Positions 1-10,742 of a DNA stretch of 64,000 nucleotides are shown here, piece after piece. The position numbers were made by a program, and so were the translations under genes. Location of the stretch: contig NZ_JANARS010000002.1 of NCBI RefSeq assembly GCF_024199985.1, positions 554,148-618,147 on the forward strand, read 5' to 3'. The notes under the pieces are model-generated. The model had not been told where the DNA came from. It ran no database searches and saw only the letters and a list, made by a program, of their open reading frames with translations. The stretch is from Nocardioides pinisoli (GTDB lineage Bacteria > Actinomycetota > Actinomycetes > Propionibacteriales > Nocardioidaceae). How positions within the stretch are numbered: position 1 is the stretch's first letter; each line of letters opens with the position of its first letter.

Positions 1-330
1 TACCGCCGCTCGATCAAGGTCGGCATGGGAGCGGTGTTCTCCACGCCGTGGACCCGGCTGCCCGACTGGTACGACGCCCTGCCGGACCTGTCCCGACGCG
101 GCTTCACGACGATCGCGCTGACCCTCGGCGCCGACTCGGTCCCCATCGAGGAGGCCGTCGCCGGGGTCGACCGCCTCGCGCTGGTGCTCGGCTCGGAGGG
201 ACACGGCCTGTCGTCGCGCTGGGAGACCTCGGCCGATCGCCGCGCGGTCATCCCGATGGCGGCCGGCATCGACTCCCTCAACGTCGCGGCGGCGAGTGCC
301 GTCGCCTGCTACGCCGCGGCCCGTCGCTGA
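1..330 (+). CDS. TrmH/SpoU-family RNA 2'-O-ribose methyltransferase, C-terminal part
   Basis: The reading frame is open from the first base, so the gene begins upstream of the window. The visible 109 residues carry two of the three SpoU signature motifs: LVLGSEGHGLSS, the GNEGxGL-type loop of the trefoil knot, and VIPMAAGIDSLNVAAA, the IPMxGxxxSLNVxxA motif that helps bind S-adenosylmethionine. Proteins of this family methylate the ribose 2'-OH of a tRNA or rRNA nucleotide. The N-terminal substrate-recognition part is missing, so the target cannot be named. It ends 4 bp from the convergent dedA-like gene. Confidence 0.85.
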   Translation, partial: YRRSIKVGMGAVFSTPWTRLPDWYDALPDLSRRGFTTIALTLGADSVPIEEAVAGVDRLALVLGSEGHGLSSRWETSADRRAVIPMAAGIDSLNVAAASAVACYAAARR

Positions 331-334
331 CCCG

Positions 335-940
335 TCAGGACAGGCGGTGCCGCAGCCGTCGCGCGGCCACAACGGCCACGGCGACGCCGAGCAGCACGTA
401 GACGACGTTGCTGACCGGGCCGACGTACCCCTCGACCACGTGCCACTGCGCGCCGAGCTCGTAGCCGGCCAGGATCAGCGCCGAGTTCCAGACCAGGCTG
501 CCCGCGGTCGTGAAGACGCAGAAGCGGAGGAGCGGCATCCGGTCGATCCCCGCTGGGATCGAGATCAGGCTGCGGACGCCCGGCACGAGCCGCCCGACGA
601 ACACCGCCGTGCGCCCGTGCCGGCCGAACCAGGCCACCGCCCGGCGGACGTCGTGCGCGTGCATCAGCGGGATGCGGTCGGCCAGCGCGCAGATGCGCTC
701 CAGCCCCCAGGCCGCGCCGAGCCAGTAGAGGACGAGGGCTCCGAGGAGCGAGCCGGCCGTGGCCCACGCGATCGCGGCGGCCAGGCTGTAGTAGCCCTGG
801 CTCGCGGTGTAGCCCGCCAGCGGCAGCACCAGCTCGCTCGGGACGGGCGGGAACACCGTCTCGAGGGCGGTGGCGAGGCCGACGCCGGGGGATCCGACCG
901 TGCGCATGACGAGCACGACCCAGTCGAGCACTGCTTCCAT
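335..940 (-). CDS. DedA-family membrane protein
   Basis: This 201-residue integral membrane protein has the two re-entrant signatures of the DedA/SNARE-associated family: ETVFPPVPSE (residues 27-36) and GRLVPGVRSLISIPAG (116-131), with hydrophobic stretches around 10-30, 50-78 and 170-195. DedA proteins are linked to lipid scrambling or flipping and envelope homeostasis; the substrate here is unknown. It is the last gene of a minus-strand unit def-trmH-dedA, 15 bp after the methyltransferase stop, so it is probably co-transcribed. Confidence 0.88.
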   Translation of the reverse strand: MEAVLDWVVLVMRTVGSPGVGLATALETVFPPVPSELVLPLAGYTASQGYYSLAAAIAWATAGSLLGALVLYWLGAAWGLERICALADRIPLMHAHDVRRAVAWFGRHGRTAVFVGRLVPGVRSLISIPAGIDRMPLLRFCVFTTAGSLVWNSALILAGYELGAQWHVVEGYVGPVSNVVYVLLGVAVAVVAARRLRHRLS

Positions 941-955
941 GTCGTACGACGCCCG

Positions 956-1750
956 TCAGCCGCGCCGGCGCAGCGCGTCGTGGAGCACGATCGAGCCGGC
1001 CACGGCAGCGTTGAGGGACGAGGCGGTGCCCACCATCGGGATGGAGACGACCTCGTCGCACGCGGCCCGCCACCCCGAGGACAGTCCGTGCGTCTCGTTG
1101 CCCACGACGACCACGAGCCGGCCGGTCAGGTCGACGTCGGCGAGGGCGGTTCCCGCCTCGTCGGTGCCGACGATGCGGTAGCCGTGGGCGTGGGCGTGCT
1201 CGACGACCGGCCCGGGGCCGGGCACCCGGAGCACCGTCAGCGCGAAGAGCGAGCCCGTGCTGGCGCGCACCGACTGCGGGTCGTAGGGGTCGGCGGCATG
1301 GCCGGTGACCACGAGGGCGGAGGCGCCGAAGGCGTCGGCCGAGCGGGCGAGCGTGCCGATGTTGCCGGGACTCGTCGGGCGGTCGAAGACCACGACCGGG
1401 CCGTGCGGGCGACGGGGCTCCTCGAGGCGGGTGACCCCGTCCTCGGGCATCTCGACGACCGCCACCAGCTCGGCCCCCTCCTCGCGACCGCTGAGGCGGG
1501 CGTGCAGGTCGGGCGAGAGCAGCACCCGCTCGGCGTCGGTCGTCGACCAGAGGGCGTCGGACCAGGTCGAGGTGGCGCCGTCGGCGCGCAGCAGGGCGCG
1601 CACCGTCCACCTCTCCTCGACGGCCCGGGTGATGGGGCGGACGCCCTGGACGAGGAACTCACGGTTGCGGTGCCGCTTGGAGCGGTTGGTCAGCAGCGCC
1701 TCCCACTGCTGGAAGCGCGCGTTCTCCCGGGTGATGCGAAGGTCGTTCAT
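956..1750 (-). CDS. TrmH-family RNA methyltransferase
   Basis: This 264-residue SpoU/TrmH protein has an N-terminal substrate-binding region (about residues 1-110) and a SPOUT domain with all three motifs: PGNIGTLARSADAFG (128-142), VGNETHGLS (216-224) and IPMVGTASSLNAAVA (237-251). It should transfer a methyl group from S-adenosylmethionine to a ribose 2'-OH in rRNA or tRNA. It lies 6 bp downstream of def and upstream of dedA on the same strand, so it is probably in one operon. The exact nucleotide target cannot be told from sequence. Confidence 0.88.
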   Translation of the reverse strand: MNDLRITRENARFQQWEALLTNRSKRHRNREFLVQGVRPITRAVEERWTVRALLRADGATSTWSDALWSTTDAERVLLSPDLHARLSGREEGAELVAVVEMPEDGVTRLEEPRRPHGPVVVFDRPTSPGNIGTLARSADAFGASALVVTGHAADPYDPQSVRASTGSLFALTVLRVPGPGPVVEHAHAHGYRIVGTDEAGTALADVDLTGRLVVVVGNETHGLSSGWRAACDEVVSIPMVGTASSLNAAVAGSIVLHDALRRRG

Positions 1751-1756
1751 CGCGCG

Positions 1757-2407
1757 TCAGCCGGCGGCGGTCTCGGCGGGGTCGGCTGCGTCGGCCGGCC
1801 ACGAGAGCGGGTAGTCCTCGGCGGCCGCGTCGTGCTTCTTGCCGAGACGCTTGCGCGCCTTCGCCGAGAGGCGGTCGCCGAAGACGGTGCCGAGGGTGTG
1901 GTCGGTCTCGTGCTGCAGGCAGCGCGCGAGCAGGCCGTCACCCTCGAACGAGACCGGCTCGCCGTCGAGTCCCTGGCCGTCGACGCGCGCCCAGTCGGGG
2001 CGGGGGCACGGCTCGAAGGAGCCGGGGAAGGACAGGCAGCCCTCGTCGTCGTCCTCGAGACGGCGGTCCTTGCCCTCGGGGAGGGTGAGGACGGGGTTGC
2101 AGACCACGCCCACGGTGCGCACGCCCTCGTCGTCGGGGCAGTCGAAGACGAACATCGCCACGTCCTCGCCGACCTGGCAGGCGGCCAGCCCGACCCCCTC
2201 GGCGGCGTACATCGTGGCCACCATGTCGGCGGCCAGCGCGGCGAGCGCGTCGTCGTACGACGTCACCGCGGCCTGCGGGCGGTGCATCACCGGCGTGCCC
2301 CAGCGGGTGATCGGGCGGACCGTGCCGCCCTCCGGGAGGGGACCGTGGGGCGCCCGGACCCCGGGGTCGGTGCCGGTCTGGTCGTCGGTCGGCTGCTCGT
2401 CGGGCAT
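1757..2407 (-). CDS. def: Peptide deformylase
   Basis: This enzyme removes the N-formyl group from the initiator methionine of new proteins. All three metal-site motifs are present: GVGLAACQVG (residues 71-80), EGCLSFPG (122-129, metal-ligand Cys124) and QHETDH (165-170, the HExxH pair of metal histidines with catalytic Glu167). At 216 residues it has a hydrophilic N-terminal extension of about 30 residues, as in other actinobacterial forms. A TAGGAT -10 box (2414-2419, complement) ends 6 bp before the ATG, so the message is probably leaderless. It is the first gene of def-trmH-dedA. Confidence 0.95.
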   Translation of the reverse strand: MPDEQPTDDQTGTDPGVRAPHGPLPEGGTVRPITRWGTPVMHRPQAAVTSYDDALAALAADMVATMYAAEGVGLAACQVGEDVAMFVFDCPDDEGVRTVGVVCNPVLTLPEGKDRRLEDDDEGCLSFPGSFEPCPRPDWARVDGQGLDGEPVSFEGDGLLARCLQHETDHTLGTVFGDRLSAKARKRLGKKHDAAAEDYPLSWPADAADPAETAAG

Positions 2408-2468
2408 GCCGGGATCCTAGCCAGCGGGGGGAGCGGCGCCCGTAGGGTGGCGGGGTGCTGGCCGTGGT

Positions 2469-2487
2469 TGTAACTCGCAGTTACATT
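2469..2487 (+). promoter_or_regulatory. Palindromic operator overlapping the -10 box of the acyl-CoA dehydrogenase pair
   Basis: TGTAACT-CGC-AGTTACA (2469-2485) is a perfect 7+3+7 inverted repeat. Its right arm overlaps a -10 hexamer TACATT (2482-2487), which ends 6 bp before the ATG at 2494. A dimeric repressor bound here would block RNA polymerase directly. The size and position fit a TetR-type fatty-acid repressor, but no regulator gene lies adjacent, so the protein is unidentified. Confidence 0.6.
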
Positions 2488-2493
2488 GGGGCC

Positions 2494-3861
2494 ATGTCCT
2501 TCATCAGCAGCCTACGGCCCGGGGGCCGGCACGGGTTGTCGTCGCGGGAGACCCGCGACGCGATCGGTCTCGCCGTCGCCGCGGTCAACCGGCTGGCGCA
2601 GAGCGAGCTCATCGACCGGGTGGGCCTGCGCAAGCAGGCGGAGCAGGTGGTCTACACGACCACCCGCAACGGCTTCCGGGTGGCCACGGTCGCCGGCCGC
2701 ACGTTCGCCCGCGGGGGCCGGAGGACCGCGGGGGCACGACCCGCGAGCGCCCCGTCGCGCGGCGTCTTCGACCTCACACCCACCGACGACGAGCAGATGC
2801 TCCTCGAGGTCGTCCGCGAGCTCGCCGCCGAGGTGCTCCGGCCCGCAGCGTCCGCCGCCGACGAGGCGTGCGCGCCGCCCGCGGAGGTCCTGGCCGCCGG
2901 CCAGGACGTGGGGCTGCCCGTCCTCGGCGTCCCCGAGCAGCTGGGTGGCATCTTGGAGGAGCGGTCCGCCATGGCCGGCGCCCTCGTCGCCGAGGCGCTG
3001 GCGCACGGCGACATGGGGCTCGCCGTCGCCGCCCTCGCTCCGGGGGCCGTCGCCACCGCCATCGGCCTGTGGGGCACCGACGCGCAGCAGCAGACCTACC
3101 TGCCCGCCTTCACCGGCGCCGGGTCGGACGCGCTCGTCGCCGCTCTGGCGGTCGCCGAGCCCCGGGTGCTCTTCGACCCCTTCGAGCCGGCGACCACGGC
3201 CCGGCGCGACGGCGACGGCTTCGTCCTCGACGGCGTGAAGTCCGCGGTCGTCCGCGGCGCCGACGCCGAGCTGTTCGTGGTGACCGCGACGCTCGACGGC
3301 ACGCCGGCTCTGTTCATCGTCGAGTCGGGGGCCGACGGGCTCGAGGTCGAGGCCGACCCGTCGATGGGCGTGCGGGCTGCCGGGCTGTCGCGGCTGCACC
3401 TCACCGGGGTGCGGGTCGGTGCCGACGCGTTGCTCGGCGACACCGACGGCACCGCCCACGCCGAGTGCGTACGCCTCTCCCGGCTCGCGTGGTGCGCGCT
3501 CGCGGTCGGCACCGCGCAGGCCGTGCTCGACTACGTGCTGCCCTACGTCAACGAGCGTGAGGCGTTCGGGGAGCCGATCAGCCACCGCCAGTCGGTGGCC
3601 TTCATGGTCGCCGACATGGCCATCGAGGTGCAGGCGATGCGCCTGCTCACCTGGCGGGCCGCCTCGCGCGCCGCCCGTGGCGAGGACGTCGCCCGCGAGG
3701 TCGGGCTCGCCCGTCAGCTCTGCGCCGAGAAGGGCATGCGGATCGGCCTCGATGGCGTCCAGCTGCTCGGCGGCCACGGCTTCGTCAAGGAACACCCGGT
3801 CGAGCGGTGGTACCGCGACCTGCGGGCCGTCGGCGTGATGGAAGGTGCGGTGCTGCTCTGA
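2494..3861 (+). CDS. Acyl-CoA dehydrogenase, subunit 1 of a coupled pair
   Basis: This flavoprotein-type acyl-CoA dehydrogenase has 455 residues. A basic N-terminal extension of about 90 residues precedes the usual helical N domain, which starts near FDLTPTDDEQ. The C-terminal helical domain is shown by REAFGEPISHRQSVAF. The protein stops at GVMEGAVLL, right after the region of the catalytic Glu, so the final helix seen in its partner is missing. ATG 2494 was chosen because a -10 box ends 6 bp upstream; an in-frame start 39 bp upstream would lie before the operator. Its stop overlaps the next start (TGATG), implying translational coupling and perhaps a mixed tetramer. The acyl substrate is unknown. 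Confidence 0.85.
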   Translation: MSFISSLRPGGRHGLSSRETRDAIGLAVAAVNRLAQSELIDRVGLRKQAEQVVYTTTRNGFRVATVAGRTFARGGRRTAGARPASAPSRGVFDLTPTDDEQMLLEVVRELAAEVLRPAASAADEACAPPAEVLAAGQDVGLPVLGVPEQLGGILEERSAMAGALVAEALAHGDMGLAVAALAPGAVATAIGLWGTDAQQQTYLPAFTGAGSDALVAALAVAEPRVLFDPFEPATTARRDGDGFVLDGVKSAVVRGADAELFVVTATLDGTPALFIVESGADGLEVEADPSMGVRAAGLSRLHLTGVRVGADALLGDTDGTAHAECVRLSRLAWCALAVGTAQAVLDYVLPYVNEREAFGEPISHRQSVAFMVADMAIEVQAMRLLTWRAASRAARGEDVAREVGLARQLCAEKGMRIGLDGVQLLGGHGFVKEHPVERWYRDLRAVGVMEGAVLL

Positions 3862-5072
3862 TGATCAACCTCGAGACCCCCAGGAAGCACGCGACGCTCG
3901 TCGACCAGGCCCACCAGCTGGCGATGAACATGCTCCGGCCGATCTCGCGCAAGTACGACCGCGCGGAGCACGCCTACCCCAAGGAGCTCGACATGCTCGC
4001 CGCGCTCATCGACGGCGTGTCCGAGACCGGGGCGACCAGCGGCGCCGGCGCGGGTGGCGTACGACGCGACTCCTCCGCCGACGACGGCACCGTCCGCAAC
4101 GGCACCAACCTGGCCTCGGTGCTCTCCGTCGCCGAGATGTGCTGGGGCGACACCGCGCTGCTGCTGTCGATGCCGCGCCAGGGCCTCGGCAACTCCGCGA
4201 TCGCCTCGGTCGCCGACGAGGAGCAGCTCGAGCGCTGGAAGGGCACGTGGGCGGCGATGGCGATCACCGAGCCCGGCACCGGGTCCGACTCCGCCAACAT
4301 CACCACCACGGCGGTCAAGGACGGCGACGACTACGTCATCAACGGCGAGAAGATCTACGTCACCTCCGGCGGGCGCGCCGACTCGGTGGTGGTGTGGGCG
4401 ACGCTCGACAAGGACCTCGGGCGCGCCGCCATCAAGTCCTTCCTGGTGCGCAAGGACAACCCCGGGCTGAAGGTGGAGCGGCTCGAGCACAAGCTCGGCA
4501 TCCGCGCCTCCGACACCGCGGCGATCACCTTCACCGACTGCCGGGTGCCGGCCGAGGACCTCCTGGGCTCGCCCGAGATCGACACGAAGTCGGGCTTCGC
4601 CGGGGCGATGGCCACCTTCGACAACACCCGCCCCCTCGTCGCCGCGATGGCCGTCGGCTGTGCGCGCGCCTCGCTCGACCTGACCCGCGACCTGCTCGAG
4701 CAGGCGGGGGTGGTCATCGACTACGACCGGCCCGCGCAGTCGCAGTCCGCGGCCGCGGCGACGTTCCTGCGGCTCGAGGCCGACTGGGAGGGCGCCAGGC
4801 TGCTGATGATGCAGGCGGCGTGGATGGCCGACAACCGCAAGCCCAACTCGCTCGAGGCGTCGATGGCGAAGGCGAAGGCCGGACGCGTCGGCTCCGACGT
4901 GACGCTGTCGTGCGTCCAGCTGTGCGGCACCCTCGGCTACAGCGAGTCGGAGCTGCTGGAGAAGTGGGCCCGCGACTCCAAGATCCTCGACATCTTCGAG
5001 GGCACCCAGCAGATCCAGCAGCTGATCGTCGCCCGCCGGGTGCTGGGGCTGACCAGCTCCGAGCTCCGCTGA
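3861..5072 (+). CDS. Acyl-CoA dehydrogenase, subunit 2 of a coupled pair
   Basis: This is a 403-residue acyl-CoA dehydrogenase that oxidises an acyl-CoA to the 2-enoyl-CoA with FAD. Recognisable elements are ITEPGTGSDSANI (FAD/substrate loop of the beta domain), YVINGEKIYVTSGG, and the C-terminal DIFEGTQQIQQLIVARRVL with the expected active-site Glu and final helix. ATG 3861 overlaps the stop of the upstream paralogue. A longer in-frame start 54 bp upstream is unlikely because it would lie inside subunit 1. The two subunits differ in length and C-terminus, as in mycobacterial heteromeric FadE pairs. The stop codon lies inside a long perfect inverted repeat. Confidence 0.9.
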   Translation: MINLETPRKHATLVDQAHQLAMNMLRPISRKYDRAEHAYPKELDMLAALIDGVSETGATSGAGAGGVRRDSSADDGTVRNGTNLASVLSVAEMCWGDTALLLSMPRQGLGNSAIASVADEEQLERWKGTWAAMAITEPGTGSDSANITTTAVKDGDDYVINGEKIYVTSGGRADSVVVWATLDKDLGRAAIKSFLVRKDNPGLKVERLEHKLGIRASDTAAITFTDCRVPAEDLLGSPEIDTKSGFAGAMATFDNTRPLVAAMAVGCARASLDLTRDLLEQAGVVIDYDRPAQSQSAAAATFLRLEADWEGARLLMMQAAWMADNRKPNSLEASMAKAKAGRVGSDVTLSCVQLCGTLGYSESELLEKWARDSKILDIFEGTQQIQQLIVARRVLGLTSSELR

Positions 5073-5116
5073 CCGGGCGCTTCCTCGCGGTGTACCGCGA
5101 GGAAGCGCCCGGTCAG
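5069..5116. terminator. Very long perfect hairpin at the end of the dehydrogenase pair
   Basis: Two 23-bp arms (5069-5091 and 5094-5116) are exact reverse complements with a 2-nt loop; the left arm contains the stop codon of the upstream gene. Further partial copies of the right arm follow at 5128-5145 and 5159-5167. There is no U-run, so if it terminates transcription it does so as a U-less actinobacterial hairpin. It sits between convergent genes and could act both ways. Confidence 0.6.
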
Positions 5117-5175
5117 TCGTTCGTAGCGCGAGGAAGCGCCCGGTCGGCTGTGTGTAGCGCGAGGAAGGGGGGAGG

Positions 5176-5463
5176 TCAGGAGACGGACGTGAAGGGGTCG
5201 TGCTCGGCGAGGATCCTGTCGACGCGGGCCTGGTCGATGCGGGAGACCACGTAGCTGTCCTCCTGGGCGTCGCGGACGCACTTGGCGAGGGTGAAGCTCG
5301 ACGTCGTGAGGAACATGGTCCCGAGGCCGAGGAAGGCGCGGATCCAGGGGTCGACCGGCAGGTAGAAGATCGCGAAGATCATGGTCAGCAGCGCGACGGC
5401 GAAGGAGACGCCGGCCTGCAGGAAGAAGGCGTTGGTGTTCTTGGTGGGAGTCGTGGAGGCCAT
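5176..5463 (-). CDS. YiaA/YiaB-like two-helix membrane protein
   Basis: This 95-residue protein has two closely spaced hydrophobic helices (about residues 11-33 and 37-57) followed by a charged tail, as in the YiaA/B two-helix family (QAGVSFAVALLTMIFAIFYL, then IRAFLGLGTMFL). The family has no established biochemical function and probably sits in the cytoplasmic membrane. It is a single gene convergent with the acyl-CoA dehydrogenases and divergent from the PLP decarboxylase. Confidence 0.75.
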   Translation of the reverse strand: MASTTPTKNTNAFFLQAGVSFAVALLTMIFAIFYLPVDPWIRAFLGLGTMFLTTSSFTLAKCVRDAQEDSYVVSRIDQARVDRILAEHDPFTSVS

Positions 5464-5560
5464 GGGTCAACCGTCGTCCTCGGGAGGCGTCGCCGGAGCC
5501 GCTGGACTACCCGATCCGGGCTGAGTACGCGTGCTCAACCGCTCCGAGTACGTTCGGCCC

Positions 5561-7000
5561 ATGCCAGACCAGCCAGCCCACATGACGCCCGAGGAGTTCC
5601 GCCGCCACGGGCATGCCGCCATCGACTGGATCGCCGACTACTGGGCCTCGCTCGACGACCTGCCCGTCCGCGCCCAGGTCGCCCCCGGCGACGTACGACG
5701 TCTCCTGCCCGCGTCGGCGCCCGAGACGGGGGAGTCGTTCGACGCCGTGCTCGCCGACCTCGACCGCGTCGTCGTGCCGGGGCTCACGCACTGGCAGCAC
5801 CCGCGGTTCTTCGCCTACTTCCCGGCCAACTCCTCGCCGGCCGCGATCCTCGGCGACCTCCTCTCGAGCGGCATCGGCGCGCAGGGGATGATCTGGGCGA
5901 CGAGCCCGGCGGTGACCGAGGTCGAGCAGGCCGTGCTGGACTGGTTCGCCGAGGCGCTCGGGCTCCCGGACACCTTCCGCAGCGACGGTCCGGGCGGCGG
6001 CGTCATCCAGGACACCGCCTCGACGGCCACCTTCACGGCCCTGTTGTCCGCGCTGCACCGCGCCAGCGGCGGCGACGTACGACGCCACGGCGTGGGTGAC
6101 GCCGACTGGCGGGTCTACGGGTCCACGCAGGCCCACTCGTCGCTGGTCAAGGCGGCGATGATGGCCGGCCTCGGCGAGGACGCCGTCCGCACGATCGCGG
6201 TCGACCCGGCGACCCAGGCGATGGACGTCGCCGCCCTGCGCGCGGCGATCGCCGACGACGTCGCGGCCGGGCTGCGACCGGTGATGGTGCACCTCGCGGC
6301 CGGCAGCACGTCGACCGGCGCGATGGACGACATCGCCGCCGCGGCCGAGGTCGCGCGCGGCCACGACGCGTGGGTGCACGTCGACGCGGCCTGGGCGGGC
6401 GTCGCCGCCGTCTGCCCCGAGCACCGTGGCCACCTGGCAGGCGTGGAGTCCGCCGACTCGTTCGTCACCAACCCGCACAAGTGGCTGCTGACGACCTTCG
6501 ACTGCAGCACCTTCTGGGTGCGCGACCGGGCCGCGCTGACGGGGGCGCTGTCGATCCTCCCGGAGTACCTGCGCAACGCGGCCACCGAGTCCGGGGAGGT
6601 CGTCGACTACCGCGACTGGCACCCCCAGCTCGGTCGGCGGTTCCGGGCGATCAAGCTGTGGGCGGTGCTGCGCACCTACGGGATCGACGGACTCCAGGCG
6701 CACATCCGCAGCGGCATCGCGCTCGCCGAGCACGTCGCCGAGCTGGTCGCCGCCGACGACCGCTTCGAGATGGTCACCGAGCCGTCGCTCTCGCTGGTGG
6801 TCTTCCGCCTGGCCGCCGGGGACGAGCAGACGATGGCCGCGATGGAGGCCGTCAACGCCTCCGGTGAGGCCTACCTCTCGCACACCACGGTCGAGGGACG
6901 GACCGCGATCCGGCTCGCCGTCGGCAGCTGGCGCACCACCCGGGCCGACGTCGACCGCACCTGGCGCGCGCTGCAGGAGGCGGCGGCCGCGCAGGCCTGA
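5561..7000 (+). CDS. Pyridoxal-phosphate-dependent (group II) amino-acid decarboxylase
   Basis: This 479-residue fold-type I enzyme resembles aromatic-L-amino-acid decarboxylases. It has the N-terminal MTPEEFRRHGHAAIDWIADYW helix, HPRFFAYFPANSSPAAILGD, VHVDAAWAG (the Asp that pairs with the PLP ring nitrogen) and SFVTNPHKWL, whose Lys307 should form the Schiff base. It should release CO2 from an aromatic amino acid to give the amine; tyrosine, DOPA and tryptophan cannot be separated by eye. ATG 5561 was preferred over an earlier in-frame start because TACGTT (5549-5554) is a plausible -10 six bases upstream. No obvious pathway partner is adjacent. Confidence 0.88.
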   Translation: MPDQPAHMTPEEFRRHGHAAIDWIADYWASLDDLPVRAQVAPGDVRRLLPASAPETGESFDAVLADLDRVVVPGLTHWQHPRFFAYFPANSSPAAILGDLLSSGIGAQGMIWATSPAVTEVEQAVLDWFAEALGLPDTFRSDGPGGGVIQDTASTATFTALLSALHRASGGDVRRHGVGDADWRVYGSTQAHSSLVKAAMMAGLGEDAVRTIAVDPATQAMDVAALRAAIADDVAAGLRPVMVHLAAGSTSTGAMDDIAAAAEVARGHDAWVHVDAAWAGVAAVCPEHRGHLAGVESADSFVTNPHKWLLTTFDCSTFWVRDRAALTGALSILPEYLRNAATESGEVVDYRDWHPQLGRRFRAIKLWAVLRTYGIDGLQAHIRSGIALAEHVAELVAADDRFEMVTEPSLSLVVFRLAAGDEQTMAAMEAVNASGEAYLSHTTVEGRTAIRLAVGSWRTTRADVDRTWRALQEAAAAQA

Positions 7001-9760
<2,760 letters not shown>

Positions 9761-9768
<8 letters not shown>

Positions 9769-10309
9769 GCGCTACCTGGTGGTCTCCGCCACCGCGGCCG
9801 AGGCCGCGCACGTGCCCGCCGACCTGCCGTTGGTCATCACGGGGCTCGGCAAGACCGCCGCCGCTGCGACGACGGCCCGCACCCTGGCGTCGTACGACGA
9901 CCTCGCCGGCCTCACCGTCCTCAACATCGGCACCGCCGGGGCGCTGCGTCCCGGCCTGACCGGCCTGTTCGAGCCCGGCACGGTGCTCAACCACGACATC
10001 AGCGCCGACCTCGTCCGGGCCCTGGGCTACGACCCGCAGGAGCGCCTTGACGTGGGCGAGTCCGACGTGGTCCTCGCGACCGGCGACGTCTTCGTCACCG
10101 ACCCCGCCGTCCGCGACGCCCTCGCCGAGCGCGCCCACCTCGTCGACATGGAGGGCTACGCCGTCGCGTGGGCCGCGCGCGAGGCCGGCGTGCCCGTGCG
10201 GCTCGTCAAGCACGTCTCCGACGCGGCCGACGAGTCCGCCCTCGACTGGACGGCGATGGTCGAGGCCTCCGCCCTCGCGCTCGGGGAGTGGCTCCGCGCG
10301 AACGTGTGA
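9761..10309 (+). CDS. Nucleoside phosphorylase/nucleosidase-family protein
   Basis: This 182-residue protein has the PNP_UDP fold hallmarks: NIGTAGAL (residues 55-62, phosphate/ribose loop), VDMEGYAVA (128-136, the Met-Glu pair that holds the ribose hydroxyls) and KHVSDAADE (150-158, with the Asp expected to protonate the purine). It is shorter than MTA/SAH nucleosidases (about 230 residues). The GTG start overlaps the sulfotransferase end by 8 bp. It probably cleaves a purine nucleoside, fitting the guaB1 neighbour; the substrate is not determined. Confidence 0.8.
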
Positions 10310-10704
10310 GCCTGTGGTCTGCCAGCTCCCGCCCCTCGCTGGTCGAGTAGCCCGTGAGAGATGTGACCTCGTCCCTTCGCTGGGGATGGGACGAAGACCC
10401 GTCACGAAACCCGCAACCCCGCTGGTGGCGCCCGCCCACCCTCGTTGGTCGAGTAGCCCGCGAGGAACGAGCGGGCGTATCGAGACCCAGCACACCCTCT
10501 GGTTGATGAGGGACGAAGTCCCGCCCCGAAACCCGCAACCCCGCTGGTGGCGCCCGCCCACCCTCGTTGGTCGAGTAGCCCGCGAGGAACGAGCGGGCGT
10601 ATCGAGACCCCACACCCTCTGGTTGAGGAGGGACGAAGTCCCGTCACGAGACCAGTCCAGGTCGGTGAGCAACCGTCCACAGTCCTGCCCGCCATCGGGG
10701 GTCG
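10310..10704. repeat. Dispersed direct-repeat block upstream of the 13E12-type HNH gene
   Basis: Two nearly identical units of about 121 bp lie head to tail at 10405-10526 and 10527-10647, preceded by a diverged partial copy at 10339-10404. Each unit contains GGTCGAGTAGCCCGCGAGG, the hairpin-like CGAGGAACGAGCGGGCGTAT and GGACGAAGTCCCG. The units carry no gene of their own. Similar repeats commonly accompany DUF222/HNH genes in actinobacterial genomes, so the block and the following gene are probably one repetitive element. Confidence 0.8.
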
Positions 10705-10721
10705 TTGTCGGTGGCCGAGCG

Positions 10722-10742
10722 TAGAATCGAACACATGATCGA
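10722..10742 (+). promoter_or_regulatory. Promoter with SOS (LexA)-like box over the HNH start codon
   Basis: A -10 hexamer TAGAAT (10722-10727) lies 7 bp before the ATG at 10735. Overlapping it is TCGAAC-ACAT-GATCGA (10727-10742), which matches the actinobacterial SOS consensus TCGAAC-N4-GTTCGA at 11 of 12 defined positions. Bound LexA would cover the -10 box, the transcription start and the start codon. Elements of the REP13E12 family in Mycobacterium tuberculosis are known to carry SOS boxes. Confidence 0.65.

Noticed and set aside
296..2473. A 725-codon open frame on the plus strand opposite dedA, trmH and def
   Set aside because: It lacks any family motif and is rich in Arg, Gly and His. 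It is the usual antisense artefact of third-position G/C in genes of the other strand.
10339..10647. Possible CRISPR array
   Set aside because: There are only two to three units of 121 bp with no unique spacers and no cas genes.
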